A DNA stretch of 64,000 nt from the NCBI RefSeq assembly GCF_000526935.1, contig NZ_JAHA01000007.1, forward strand, positions 248,001 to 312,000, written 5' to 3'. A program made the position numbers and the translations under genes. The first letter of the stretch is position 1. Each line of letters begins with the position of its first letter. The notes below the pieces were generated by a model, which was not told the origin of the DNA, made no database searches, and worked only from the letters and a program-made list of their open reading frames with translations. This DNA comes from Butyrivibrio sp. FCS014. GTDB taxonomy: Bacteria > Bacillota > Clostridia > Lachnospirales > Lachnospiraceae. Below, in pieces: positions 1-8,573 of this stretch.

Positions 1-1042
1 CCTCCAGATCAAATTTAAACAGCTTCCCGAACCCAAAGCAGAAAGCCATGTTAAACACCACCAGTATAAAGCAGAACAGCAACAGAAGCGGAGCATTCCT
101 GATGATCATGACAATGGAGGCCGGAACACCGATGACGAAGTAGAACAGGTAGATAAGCCAGGTCCCCACTTCCTTGGCGCCGTGCATCTGCCTTGCCTTG
201 TCTTCAAAGAAGGAAGCAAACACCATGGAAACATTGGTGATCCACACATACTGGCTTCCGAAGAAAGTATTCAGCATCTTCAAAAATCCGTTGCTCTCGG
301 GAATAATCCCGGAAAGAAATCCCGCAATAAGTTTTGAAACAGTAACCACAATGGCTGCGTAGGCCAAAGAAGCAGCTATATCCTTCAAGGAGATGTCGTG
401 CCTCTCCCAGTAGCTTGCCGCAAGGGTTTCGCCCTCCTTATCAGCCCCTCTCTTTGCCACCTCATCTATATGCGGGTGGCTGTAATGCTTTTGGAAAAAG
501 ACACTTGAAGCTATAGCCAGAAGTATCATAAGATACACGGCCATATTCAGATTGTCCGCCACGGTGGCAGCAGAGATGAGCCCTCCGCTGACCCCAAAGG
601 CATCAGCAATTGCAGTAAAGTTTACGCCTCCGCCGATATAGGAACCCGTCATCATGGCAGCCACCCCGGGAAGTCCTTCCACAAGCCCCGACAAAAGAGC
701 CGTTCCCACCAGGGCCCCCGCAAAGGTCCCCGCGGCGCCTATAAGGAATATCACCAGAAGCTTCCCTGTCTCCCGCCATATCTTTATCACGTTTGCATCC
801 AAAAGAAGCAGCGGTATCGCCAAAGGAACCGCATATCCCCAGACAACGTCGTCAAATACCGGAGCCGAAGTCGGAATAACCCCAAGGTTTGTCAGCACTA
901 CCGCAATGATCAACGCGATCACTGCTCCCGTAAGCTTCGCAGCCCATTTGTATTTCTGCTCAAGATAGATAGCCAGAAAAGCGGACAAAAAAAGTATCGA
1001 CAAAAGCGCCCAGTTGTTATCCGCTGCAATCAGTGTGTTCAT
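1..1042 (-). CDS. DUF819-type multi-pass membrane protein (partial, C-terminus off the left edge)
   Basis: Reading leftward from an ATG at 1042, the frame stays open to the window edge (about 347 residues seen). It is dominated by hydrophobic helices: an N-terminal segment after NTLIAADNNWALLSI, repeated LLL/VV runs, and the glycine-rich stretch MMTGSYIGGGVNFTAIADA. That stretch and the overall layout resemble the DUF819 (YjcL-like) family of predicted transporters; the substrate is unknown. A purine-rich GAAAAGGAATGGGATG precedes the start. The gene is divergent from the small gene to its right and unrelated to the defence genes further on. Family assignment is by pattern only. Confidence 0.7.
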   Translation of the reverse strand, partial: MNTLIAADNNWALLSILFLSAFLAIYLEQKYKWAAKLTGAVIALIIAVVLTNLGVIPTSAPVFDDVVWGYAVPLAIPLLLLDANVIKIWRETGKLLVIFLIGAAGTFAGALVGTALLSGLVEGLPGVAAMMTGSYIGGGVNFTAIADAFGVSGGLISAATVADNLNMAVYLMILLAIASSVFFQKHYSHPHIDEVAKRGADKEGETLAASYWERHDISLKDIAASLAYAAIVVTVSKLIAGFLSGIIPESNGFLKMLNTFFGSQYVWITNVSMVFASFFEDKARQMHGAKEVGTWLIYLFYFVIGVPASIVMIIRNAPLLLLFCFILVVFNMAFCFGFGKLFKFDLE

Positions 1043-1241
1043 AAATTCATCCCATTCCTTTTCTCGTTTTTACGTTACCACATTTAATTATATAACGTGT
1101 TGTAAACAATGTATTGCGCCATTATAATGAAATAGAAGTTTCCGCGGCATCAACCGGACATAACAGTAAACAGACAAACGTATAGTTGACCGCGCGACAT
1201 TAAATCTATGTGGTGAGGGAATGAAAAAAGGGGGAACAAAT

Positions 1242-1457
1242 ATGCAGGGAAGTATTGATGATATCGAAGCTTTGATGAACTGGCTCGACAGAATTGGGGT
1301 TCTTAACAGCGCAAACAAAGATCTGCTTGAAGATGCAATCTTTGCCCTGAAGTCCGGTAACGAATACCGCGCTGAGGATCGTTTAAAAACTGCTGCAAGA
1401 AACTACGAGAATGACGGAGAACGTGATGCTGCAGCAGCATGCGAAAGACTTCTCTAA
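1242..1457 (+). CDS. Small helical hypothetical protein
   Basis: A 71-residue acidic, helix-rich protein without a signal peptide or Cys motif. I chose ATG 1242 because GGGGG sits about 8 bases upstream; an in-frame ATG at 1221 would add seven residues (start MKKGGTN). The repeated charged/alanine pattern (DIEALMNWLDRIG, YRAEDRLKTAARNYEN) suggests a small helical bundle. It is followed by a strong terminator at 1537, so it is probably a single-gene unit. Function unknown. Confidence 0.6.
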   Translation: MQGSIDDIEALMNWLDRIGVLNSANKDLLEDAIFALKSGNEYRAEDRLKTAARNYENDGERDAAAACERLL

Positions 1458-1536
1458 TATAGAATCAGCATTGCTCTAAACGTAGTACAATTACAGTAAT
1501 TACATAAGCGGCTGATACCAGGCATATGGAAGCTTC

Positions 1537-1567
1537 AAGGCTGTCACAGAAATGTGGCAGCCTTTTT
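1537..1567 (+). terminator. Intrinsic terminator
   Basis: A 12-base arm AAGGCTGTCACA, a GAAA loop and the arm TGTGGCAGCCTT run into a T tract. It ends the transcript of the small gene at 1242. Confidence 0.85.
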
Positions 1568-1684
1568 AAATGTCCGAATCCATTGAGTGGTGATTATTGG
1601 ACGCGTAATTCTCTATCATGTGTATAACAGAACCCGGGAAAAGAGCTATGAACATAATGAAAGCTTGTTTTTGGAGGATATGCC

Positions 1685-1804
1685 ATGGAAAGACTGCTGT
1701 ATTGGCTCAGTAAATGTATTCACAGGAAAAACAGATTCTGCAAACACTTCTGCGTCACCTGCGAGTTCTACGAGATCTGCAAGCGCGACGGAAGCCTTGA
1801 ATGA
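1685..1804 (+). CDS. 39-residue basic Cys-rich mini-protein
   Basis: ATG at 1685 (GGAGGATATGCC upstream) opens a 39-codon frame ending TGA at 1802-1804. The protein has a hydrophobic N-terminus (MERLLYWLSK) and five cysteines, including the run CKHFCVTCEFYEIC. The spacing suggests metal binding (zinc or Fe-S) by a small membrane-associated peptide. It heads a run of three short genes with good ribosome sites and 13-15 base gaps. A longer frame through the same DNA (1587-1856) lacks a good ribosome site and is treated as a shadow. Function unknown. Confidence 0.6.
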   Translation: MERLLYWLSKCIHRKNRFCKHFCVTCEFYEICKRDGSLE

Positions 1805-1819
1805 AAGAGAGGTAACAAT

Positions 1820-2005
1820 ATGTTCTTTGGAAAAAGAGATAAAGATGTCAGATTAACAGAGAAGCAGTACAAGGAGCTTACAAGCTCAATGACAAAGAAA
1901 GAGCGCAGAGACTTTGACCGCAGGCAGGATCAGTTACGCTGCGACAGAGAAGATGACAGGCTTGATGCATGGCTTGACTTTGAAGATGAGATGGATGACA
2001 AGTAA
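1820..2005 (+). CDS. Small highly charged protein
   Basis: A 61-residue protein made mostly of Lys, Arg, Asp and Glu (KKERRDFDRRQDQLRCDRED) with an acidic C-terminus. GAGAGGTAACAAT provides the ribosome site. There is no signal peptide, and a single helix or coiled coil is likely. It follows the Cys-rich mini-protein by 15 bases and precedes the EF-hand-like mini-protein by 13, so the three are probably co-transcribed. Function unknown. Confidence 0.65.
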   Translation: MFFGKRDKDVRLTEKQYKELTSSMTKKERRDFDRRQDQLRCDREDDRLDAWLDFEDEMDDK

Positions 2006-2018
2006 GAGGTAAAGAGAG

Positions 2019-2159
2019 ATGTCGCTTGACTGGAACAGAAACGGCCATTTAGATGCAGCGGATTACATGATAACAGAAATGTTGAATAAGGAACTGGAGG
2101 AAAAGAAAAAGGAAGGGGACGAGGACGAGACTAACTGCAAACGTGAGAAAAATAATTGA
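2019..2159 (+). CDS. 46-residue mini-protein with an EF-hand-like loop
   Basis: ATG 2019 with AGAGGTAAAGAGAG upstream. Residues 4-15 read DWNRNGHLDAAD, which fits the EF-hand loop: Asp1, Asn3, Asn5, Gly6, Leu8, Asp9, Asp12. The rest is a charged helix. Two longer single-EF-hand mini-proteins occur at 45761 and 55575, so this may be the same design. Calcium binding is inferred from the motif only. Confidence 0.55.
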   Translation: MSLDWNRNGHLDAADYMITEMLNKELEEKKKEGDEDETNCKREKNN

Positions 2160-2198
2160 TGTTCAACAGGCTGTGCAATATGATTCTGCGGCCTGATT

Positions 2199-2215
2199 TT
2201 GTGCAAATTGCACAA
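2199..2215. promoter_or_regulatory. Palindromic operator candidate
   Basis: A perfect inverted repeat, TTGTGCAA-A-TTGCACAA. One more half-site, TTGCACAA, lies at 2335-2342 directly after the -35 box of the promoter at 2329. A dimeric repressor could bridge the two. Confidence 0.5.
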
Positions 2216-2237
2216 TGCATATTTTGGGGATTTTTTA

Positions 2238-2323
2238 AATGCTAAAAGGTTAAAAACTGCATAAAAACTGGAGAATGCCAAAAGGTTAAAAGTCACAAAT
2301 ATTATAATGTCAAAAGGTCATAA
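2238..2323 (+). repeat. Three iteron-like direct repeats
   Basis: Three copies of AATGYYAAAAGGTTAAAA begin at 2238, 2274 and 2306 (the last degenerate). They lie between the palindrome and the promoter, about 32-36 bases apart (roughly three helical turns). This fits stacked regulator binding; no replication gene is nearby to suggest an origin. Confidence 0.5.
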
Positions 2324-2328
2324 AATTG

Positions 2329-2357
2329 TTGACATTGCACAAGGAAGGTGATAAATT
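2329..2357 (+). promoter_or_regulatory. Predicted sigma-A promoter
   Basis: TTGACA, a 17-base spacer, then TAAATT, upstream of the gene at 2431. The spacer begins with the operator half-site TTGCACAA. Confidence 0.5.
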
Positions 2358-2371
2358 TACATCATCGAAAC

Positions 2372-2385
2372 GATATGCGCATATC
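2372..2385. promoter_or_regulatory. Perfect 14-bp palindrome downstream of the promoter
   Basis: GATATGCGCATATC lies just inside the predicted transcript, about 46 bases before the start codon at 2431. Candidate operator. Confidence 0.4.
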
Positions 2386-2430
2386 AAGTTTTCGGTTAGA
2401 CAACCCATGAACACGAAAGGATGACCTAAG

Positions 2431-2607
2431 ATGAAATGTTTTGAATGCGACAAGTGCGCCGCGCATGGTAATGGAAGGTTCTTCTGCTTACAGGACAAGA
2501 AATGGATCAGCAATGATAATTACTATTATCGTAAAACAATTGCTTGCAGCATTAACAAGAAGGCAAGAGAACAATCTGGCAACTATCTGTTCATCAAACT
2601 TGATTGA
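2431..2607 (+). CDS. 58-residue Cys-rich mini-protein (zinc-ribbon-like)
   Basis: Opens with MKCFECDKC, a CxxCxxC cluster; two more cysteines (residues 19 and 39) could complete a metal site. A stop at 2605 and ribosome site GGAGAAAGCATC put the next gene 13 bases away. It is the first gene behind the elaborate control region at 2199-2385. Function unknown; a small regulator or RNA-binding knuckle is possible. Confidence 0.55.
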   Translation: MKCFECDKCAAHGNGRFFCLQDKKWISNDNYYYRKTIACSINKKAREQSGNYLFIKLD

Positions 2608-2620
2608 AGGAGAAAGCATC

Positions 2621-3130
2621 ATGGAATTGCATATCAGTTCAAATGATTTTGATTACATTACAAGTATTTTTGAAGAGGCTAAGGCAAAGGTACCTCAGGT
2701 TGAAGGTTATTGCAGCCTAAATGGGACCAATGCTTTTGGCAAAAGAGAATATAGAGTCTATGTCAGTAATGAAGATCTGACAGAAGCGTTTCGAACACCG
2801 GTAACTTTTGGGCAGATGATCGACATAATGAAGCAATGGCCGGTAGGTCAGCAGATATATTTCCAAAGAGAAGACTGGCAGGGAACCCCGGAGGCAGTGT
2901 TCTTGGATTCTTACGGCAAGATTCCACATATCAGCAAATGTTATATGTGCCCGGTGAGTAATGATTATTACGTGGATGAAGAAACCGGAACCACAATAGA
3001 CACAATACCGTATATACCTTCTTTTGAAGATATGTTTCATAAAGGGTGGTATGTATACAACTATAAGAAAGATAAGACGTATGTGGAAGATGATGACGAC
3101 ATGGTTGATTATGGCGGATATTCGGAATAG
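2621..3130 (+). CDS. Hypothetical protein, 169 residues
   Basis: Start ATG 2621 is chosen for its GGAG ribosome site and because an upstream in-frame ATG at 2441 would overlap the Cys-rich gene in another frame. The protein is acidic with an Asp/Glu-rich tail (YVEDDDDMVDYGGYSE). The middle, TFGQMIDIMKQWPVGQQIYF, looks like a globular fold. No signal peptide or known domain recognised. It sits 51 bases before the NYN nuclease gene and is probably in its operon. Confidence 0.6.
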   Translation: MELHISSNDFDYITSIFEEAKAKVPQVEGYCSLNGTNAFGKREYRVYVSNEDLTEAFRTPVTFGQMIDIMKQWPVGQQIYFQREDWQGTPEAVFLDSYGKIPHISKCYMCPVSNDYYVDEETGTTIDTIPYIPSFEDMFHKGWYVYNYKKDKTYVEDDDDMVDYGGYSE

Positions 3131-3181
3131 AACGGATTTTGAAATCACAATGAGTAGGATAATAGTGAGGATGAAGGTTTT

Positions 3182-4576
3182 ATGGATGTAGATTTTTCTG
3201 AGGTTATAGCAAGAATAAATGAGACAGCAGGCTTTTCATACGGAGAACAGTACGATATTGTTTCTAAGGTGGCTTATTTGCTTGGAGTGAACAAGCGAAT
3301 CTTTGAAAACGACCATGAGCCGCCCAAAATGGAAGTGTTCAAGAAACTGGAGCTGGATAAGAGAGCTAGGATAGTTAGAAACTTGTGCCTTCTTAGAAAT
3401 CAGCTTGAGCATAACTTCCTGAAAGTATGTCAGGGCATTCAGCAAGAGGGAAGGAGTATACTTGGCATGCCTGAGTATATGTCTATTGACGCTATGCAGA
3501 CATTGTCAGATGACGGTATTGATATATACGCACATTTAAAAGAGCCTACTCCATATTTGGCTAATTTAAATATGAATATCAAGAACAGGATAAATAACTG
3601 TCGGGATTTGTTTCCGCAGTGGATTAATTGGGATTATTTATCTGAGATATTTATTATGCCAGATGGCCTTTCAGAGGAAGGGCAAAAGAAAGCGGCGGCG
3701 TTCTTTTATGAGAATATGACCTATTATCCTTATGGACAGTATCTAAATTGGCCGGCACAGGAAGAAGGTAATATTCTTCTTAATGACAAGAAATTTGTTA
3801 GCCTACTTTATCGATGGAATAGCGATGAATTCCAAAATTTAAGCCTTGTATCGGATGTGAGTGACAAGACTAAAGCAAACATTTATACATTTATAGAAAA
3901 CAGTGATAAGTGTGTGTTTATAGTAGATTGCGAAAACTCGGATCCATATAGTCTTTGCGCTGCGATCAGAAACCTTGAACCAGAGCGCTTGGAGAAAATT
4001 GAGAAGATCATTCTATTTGATGATGTGCATGCGGCATCTGCCTGGGAGCTACTTGGATCATATATTAGTATCCCGGTTGAATATATCATGATAGAACGAC
4101 TTAAGGATAACAAGTCGCTGGCGGATGTTAAGGTTACTGCAAGGACTTGCAAGGAGTTTTACAGCAATAATGTAGATTCATTTGTCCTTGTATCCAGCGA
4201 TTCTGATTACTGGGGACTTATGGAAGAACTTCCACAGGCTAAATTCCTGGTAATGGTTGAACACGACAAATGTAGTTTTGCTTTGAAGGACAAACTCATG
4301 AAGAATGATATTTTTTATTGCTACATTGACAGCTTTTATGCTGGAGGGGCAGAAGATATCAAAAATGATGCAATTCAGAAAGAATTGGCCAGGTCGATTA
4401 AAGCGTCTCTGGAATTAAATCTTAACACTATGATGCGCGATGTGTTATACAGAACAAGAATTAGCATGACTGATGAGGAAATAAGCAGTTTTATAAAACG
4501 CAAAGTGAAGAATCATTTGGAAATTGAGGTTGATGAAAATGGTGATGTTGAGCTAAGCTATCGTGTTAGGAAATAG
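3182..4576 (+). CDS. NYN-domain (PIN-like) ribonuclease candidate
   Basis: 464 residues. The C-terminal half has the NYN/PIN signature: FIVDCENSDP (Asp249), an Asp at about 315 (NKSLAD), and VLVSSDSDYWG (Asp340, Asp342). These acidic residues bind metal in this family of RNA-cleaving enzymes. The N-terminal 230 residues contain a helical stretch like HEPN/RiboL-type bundles (RARIVRNLCLLRNQLEHNFL), which often partners nucleases in defence and toxin systems; this second point is inference. GTGAGG precedes the start. A hairpin terminator follows, separating it from the Zorya-like operon. Confidence 0.7.
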   Translation: MDVDFSEVIARINETAGFSYGEQYDIVSKVAYLLGVNKRIFENDHEPPKMEVFKKLELDKRARIVRNLCLLRNQLEHNFLKVCQGIQQEGRSILGMPEYMSIDAMQTLSDDGIDIYAHLKEPTPYLANLNMNIKNRINNCRDLFPQWINWDYLSEIFIMPDGLSEEGQKKAAAFFYENMTYYPYGQYLNWPAQEEGNILLNDKKFVSLLYRWNSDEFQNLSLVSDVSDKTKANIYTFIENSDKCVFIVDCENSDPYSLCAAIRNLEPERLEKIEKIILFDDVHAASAWELLGSYISIPVEYIMIERLKDNKSLADVKVTARTCKEFYSNNVDSFVLVSSDSDYWGLMEELPQAKFLVMVEHDKCSFALKDKLMKNDIFYCYIDSFYAGGAEDIKNDAIQKELARSIKASLELNLNTMMRDVLYRTRISMTDEEISSFIKRKVKNHLEIEVDENGDVELSYRVRK

Positions 4577-4661
4577 GGATGATCAAGAGTATATTCTTAT
4601 AACGAGCTGCGTGATATAATGGCAATGGTACATACAAGCTGAAAAGAAAGAACATAGTTGT

Positions 4662-4704
4662 AGGGGCTCAGAGAAATACAATTTCTTTTGAAGCCCTTAT
4701 TTTA
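4662..4704 (+). terminator. Hairpin terminator
   Basis: AGGGGCT...AGAAA pairs with TTTCT...AGCCCT, followed by TATTTT. It separates the NYN nuclease gene from the operon starting at 4837. The remaining 130 bases hold an AT-rich leader. Confidence 0.55.
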
Positions 4705-4836
4705 CGGCAAAGGAGCATACATGAGTATTACATAAATTTTGTATTGGTGGTATCATATCAGCGCTGCATTTTTATTAGTAGGCATTTGTTAAATATGAAT
4801 TTAAAAATATAAGTAATAGGTGAGGTTTTGAATAAC

Positions 4837-6597
4837 ATGAAGATGAAGAAGTATTTTGCGCTGCTGGTTTTATGGTCGGTTTATTTTGCAATGTTAGCTA
4901 TATGCATAACTTTGTCTATTTCAACATACCATACTTTGCAGCCATTGGCGGCGTTTGAAAGTATTGCTATCAATCTTGTGATGTTCTTGATAGTTGGTGC
5001 ATCATTTTTGTACTGCACAATAAAGTTTATTAAAGTCATTAACATCGTTGGAGAAATCGGATCTGCAACGACAAAGATTAAGGAAGACTTTAACAATGGT
5101 GAATCTTTATGGGAAAAATATAGCAATGATAGTAACGAACTCTTTCATGTTGAGAGCTTGAAGACTAAGTATAACGAGTTTGTTTCTGAGAGTAAGCGTT
5201 TTTCTGAGTTGACAAATGGAAGCTACAAGTGCAAGATAGATGATTTTATAAATGAAGACTATTTGAATTCTATAATGAACAAGACATTGTGCAATCTTGT
5301 TCCTGGTCTAATGACGGGATTAGGTATCCTTGGAACTTTTATTGGATTGTCTTTGGGACTTCAGGCGTTCAATACTGGAAGTGCTGCAGAGATTTCAGAT
5401 AGTATAGCTCCTCTTATGGGAGGTATAAAGATTGCATTCCATACTTCAGTATATGGAATGGTTTTTTCATTAGCTTTTAACTGGATTTATAAATACATCT
5501 CAGGGTCAGCAATGGTAAATCTGAATGATTTCCTTGAAATATATGACGGTCATGTCCTTTTGGATTCAGTTTACACAAATGAAAGTGAGATTCACAATTT
5601 AATTCGACAGCTTCCAGATGAGATTGGCAGACAGATGAATGCTTCTTTGTCACCTGCAATGTCTGGCATAAGCGAAACTTTTAGAGCATTTGCTGATAAT
5701 GTTAGTGAAAAACAGACGGAAGGATTATCAAATATAGTAAATTCCTTTGTTGATGAAATGAACACTTCATTGGGAGACCAGTTTACTCATCTTGGAGAGA
5801 TTATTGAAAAGACCTGTGAAATGCAGGAGCAGAATAATGAAAAATCGCAGGCACTTCTTGAAAAGATTGGTTTGATGTCAACAGACATAGATAGAATAAA
5901 TGAGATGTCAAACAATACTGTTGAGAAAATGTCCGCTTACATAGATAAGCTTGAGGAATATCAGACTAATCTTAATAAGTGCCAGGAGTCACTGAATGCT
6001 CAAATGGAAAAACAGAGTAAGATTGATGACTCAATCAGTAAGAATATGGAGGAGTTGGCTAAGCAGCAGGGAGTAATCGTTGATATTACTACTAAGGTAT
6101 CCACTAACCTTGAAGAACAGATTGTAAATCTTTCGGAGCTTGAGAAAACACTCAGTCAGGAAGCAAAGGATAATATGGAGCAGTTGGCTGCGCAGGCCTA
6201 TGATTATAACGAGCAGATAGCAGAGTTTGCACGAGAACAGCTTGAGAAGATGGCTCAGTATTCAGATGATCATTCGGCTTCGATGAAGAAGAGTTCAGAG
6301 GAATTATCTAAGATTATTACTACTTTGAACGAGAAACTTGGAGAATCACTTACAGAAACATTCAAAGCATTTGATAGTAATCTGGCTGAAATCACGGATC
6401 ACCTTAGCGGAACTATTTCAGAGGTAGATGATACCACCAAGAGAGTGCCTAGTGTTGTTAACGCTGCATATGCCGGTATGGAAAAGAGCTTTGAAGAATT
6501 ACAGAATAAAGTTGATGCTTTTGTAAAAATACTTGATGAAGATATAAAGAAACGTCAAAGAGCATTTGAAACAGGAAATGGTGGTTTTCGAGGATAA
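4837..6597 (+). CDS. zorA: ZorA-like MotA/TolQ/ExbB proton-channel protein with long coiled-coil tail
   Basis: 586 residues from ATG 4837 (GGTGAGG 11 bases upstream; a TTG at 4828 is too close to it). Four membrane helices: two at the N-terminus, then LGILGTFIGLSLGLQAF (about 160-176) and FHTSVYGMVFSLAFNWIY (about 205-222), the MotA/TolQ core. The remaining 350 or so residues are a Glu/Lys/Gln-rich coiled coil. In Zorya systems ZorA forms a five-subunit ring around a ZorB dimer, driven by ion flow, with the tail reaching into the cytoplasm. The ZorB-like gene follows by six bases. Plain MotA, ExbB and TolQ lack such a tail. Confidence 0.85.
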   Translation: MKMKKYFALLVLWSVYFAMLAICITLSISTYHTLQPLAAFESIAINLVMFLIVGASFLYCTIKFIKVINIVGEIGSATTKIKEDFNNGESLWEKYSNDSNELFHVESLKTKYNEFVSESKRFSELTNGSYKCKIDDFINEDYLNSIMNKTLCNLVPGLMTGLGILGTFIGLSLGLQAFNTGSAAEISDSIAPLMGGIKIAFHTSVYGMVFSLAFNWIYKYISGSAMVNLNDFLEIYDGHVLLDSVYTNESEIHNLIRQLPDEIGRQMNASLSPAMSGISETFRAFADNVSEKQTEGLSNIVNSFVDEMNTSLGDQFTHLGEIIEKTCEMQEQNNEKSQALLEKIGLMSTDIDRINEMSNNTVEKMSAYIDKLEEYQTNLNKCQESLNAQMEKQSKIDDSISKNMEELAKQQGVIVDITTKVSTNLEEQIVNLSELEKTLSQEAKDNMEQLAAQAYDYNEQIAEFAREQLEKMAQYSDDHSASMKKSSEELSKIITTLNEKLGESLTETFKAFDSNLAEITDHLSGTISEVDDTTKRVPSVVNAAYAGMEKSFEELQNKVDAFVKILDEDIKKRQRAFETGNGGFRG

Positions 6598-6603
6598 TTC
6601 GAT

Positions 6604-7359
6604 ATGTATAGAAGAAAGAAAAAACATGAATCAGAAGAAGTGACATATTGGCTTTCTTATTCTGATATGATGGCGGCTTTGTTGCTTGTTTTTGTCCTGA
6701 TTATTTCGTTTACAATGTTGCAGGCAAAAAAACAGTACGAAGATAAAGAGAAGGAGCTCCAGGATCAGAGAACGCAGCTTGAAGAACAGCAGAAGGTAAT
6801 GGAAAGCCAGCAAGAACAACTTGATAAAGTTATTGGAGTTAGAGCAGACCTGGCTACAGCTCTTAGACAAGAGTTTGAGGGTTCTGATCTCAAGGTGTCA
6901 GTTGATCCGGCTACTGGAGCTATTACATTAGATTCAAGCATTTTGTTTGATGTAGACAGATATGATATCAAGCAGTCTGGACAAGAATTCCTTCAGGATT
7001 TCTTACCAAGATACGTTGGAGTTTTATTGAAGCCTGAGTTTAAAGATTATATTTCAGAGATTATCATTGAAGGCCATACGGATACTAATGGTGATTATAT
7101 GCATAATCTTGAGCTTTCTCAGCAAAGAGCATTATCAGTTGCAAGGCTTTGCGTAATGGATAATAGTACTGTGCTTGGTGCTGATGAGCTGGAGGAAGTA
7201 AGGCCAATACTTACAGCGAATGGAAGATCATATAGTGATCCGGTATACAATGAAGAAGGAAGTGTTGATATGGCTGCATCTCGAAGAGTTGAGTTTAAAT
7301 TTAGGCTTACTGATGAAGAGATGATTGATGAGATGATGAAAATCCTGAGCGATGGTTAA
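6604..7359 (+). CDS. zorB: ZorB-like MotB/OmpA protein
   Basis: 251 residues. An N-terminal helix carries the MotB-type ion-path aspartate in YSDMMAALLLVFVLI (about residue 20). A Gln/Glu coiled linker follows (LQDQRTQLEEQQKVMESQQ). The C-terminal OmpA-type peptidoglycan-binding domain shows IIIEGHTDTNGDYMHNLELS, then QRALSV and RRVEFKF. This anchors the motor to the wall. It is paired with the ZorA-like gene, as in all Zorya systems. In a Gram-positive cell the anchor must be the thick wall peptidoglycan. Confidence 0.88.
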   Translation: MYRRKKKHESEEVTYWLSYSDMMAALLLVFVLIISFTMLQAKKQYEDKEKELQDQRTQLEEQQKVMESQQEQLDKVIGVRADLATALRQEFEGSDLKVSVDPATGAITLDSSILFDVDRYDIKQSGQEFLQDFLPRYVGVLLKPEFKDYISEIIIEGHTDTNGDYMHNLELSQQRALSVARLCVMDNSTVLGADELEEVRPILTANGRSYSDPVYNEEGSVDMAASRRVEFKFRLTDEEMIDEMMKILSDG

Positions 7360-7370
7360 GGGAAAGAAAA

Positions 7371-8558
7371 ATGCTTTTATATGTTCCTAATAAATTGATA
7401 AATTCTAAAAAAGAGATAATACAGAAGCATAAAAAATCAAACGATGTTCATATCGATGAGCAAAGCTCAGAGTTACTTGATCTGATTACTAGGCTGGTTT
7501 CGTTAAGAGAAGATAGCCTTGAAAGAGAGGCTTATGCTCTAAGTAACGGCGAAATAAGCATGATTTCTTCTTATATTCCTGTAAATTACTATGACGTGGA
7601 TATGAGTAATCTTTTTGCAATATATACGTATAGAGCAGAAAAACGTTACTTTGAGATTCTATATACTACTTGGCAGGATCATTTTAAAAACAATGAGTGC
7701 AACGCATTTATTTATCAGTGGCTTAATGACAACGATGAGATCTTTGGTAGTGTTTTGGATATTTCGTTAAAGCCAGACTTTCGTAAGATGTTGGTTCGTG
7801 GCGATGTTCTTTTAACCTTTGGAAACATAGTAAAAGAAAAAATAATTGAAACAGACAATAGCCTGGAGGATATTTTAGAACCATGGAACTTGCGTTATGG
7901 GAGTAAGCTGCTGTGGGAAATGAAGTTTTTGTTATACACATATTGTCCTAAAAAAGTTTACCTGAAGATATCCAAGCAAGAGCTGCTTTCATATGTAAAA
8001 CAATATGCAAGTAAAAAGGATGGATCACTGAAGAAATTTGTAGTAAATTTTGTTACTGAATTCAAGCTTAAAGAGCTTGAAAGGTTTGATGATATTGGAA
8101 GATTCCTGCTAGATGAAGTGGGAAATCCAGGAACCAGTGAGTTTTCAAAATTCCTAGAGGGCGTTTCTGCAGATTTGGTAACCAAGTATACAGACTGGAT
8201 CAATAAATTGATTATTGATGAGGTCTTTGGTAAGGATGAGCGCAGCTTGTTCTGGAAGCAATATAGATTTAGGTCAGTTGTTAAGTATGAACGTAGTAAT
8301 TCAGTAGTAATGGATATGGGGAAGTATGTTGCGACTGAATTTTTGGGTAAGGCCATGGGGCCAATCTATATTTACAAGAAAGATGTATTTGAAGACCAGG
8401 TTAAGAAATGGTTCCAGAATAGAAATAATGCGCAGCTTCGTTCTGTTTTATTCCATCACGAAAACTATTTTTGGAGAGAGGTACATCAGGGATATTGGCA
8501 GGGCGATGTTGATAGAATCCTATACAGTAACAATATGACAAGGAAAATAGAGGGATAA
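7371..8558 (+). CDS. EH-signature (ZorC-like) protein
   Basis: 395 residues, soluble and mostly helical. The C-terminal third resembles the EH_Signature domain of ZorC: LFWKQYRFRSVVKYER followed by an alternating hydrophobic segment, ending HHENYFWREVHQGYWQ. The Glu and His residues that name that domain have plausible counterparts here. Published ZorC proteins are longer, so this is a divergent or shorter form. In type I Zorya, ZorC binds DNA and acts with the ZorD helicase. It is 11 bases downstream of zorB. Confident about operon membership, less so about homology. Confidence 0.6.
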   Translation: MLLYVPNKLINSKKEIIQKHKKSNDVHIDEQSSELLDLITRLVSLREDSLEREAYALSNGEISMISSYIPVNYYDVDMSNLFAIYTYRAEKRYFEILYTTWQDHFKNNECNAFIYQWLNDNDEIFGSVLDISLKPDFRKMLVRGDVLLTFGNIVKEKIIETDNSLEDILEPWNLRYGSKLLWEMKFLLYTYCPKKVYLKISKQELLSYVKQYASKKDGSLKKFVVNFVTEFKLKELERFDDIGRFLLDEVGNPGTSEFSKFLEGVSADLVTKYTDWINKLIIDEVFGKDERSLFWKQYRFRSVVKYERSNSVVMDMGKYVATEFLGKAMGPIYIYKKDVFEDQVKKWFQNRNNAQLRSVLFHHENYFWREVHQGYWQGDVDRILYSNNMTRKIEG

Positions 8559-8573
8559 CAAAGGAGATAATGA

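Noticed and set aside
1587-1856. An 89-codon frame over the Cys-rich mini-gene.
   Set aside because: It has no good ribosome site and overlaps 1685-1804 and 1820, which have good ones.
2238-2323. Iterons taken as a replication origin.
   Set aside because: No Rep protein, partition gene or plasmid signature lies nearby.
4837-7359. Flagellar MotAB or TolQR/ExbBD pair.
   Set aside because: The 350-residue coiled-coil tail and the neighbouring EH and ATPase genes fit Zorya; no flagellar or Ton genes are nearby.
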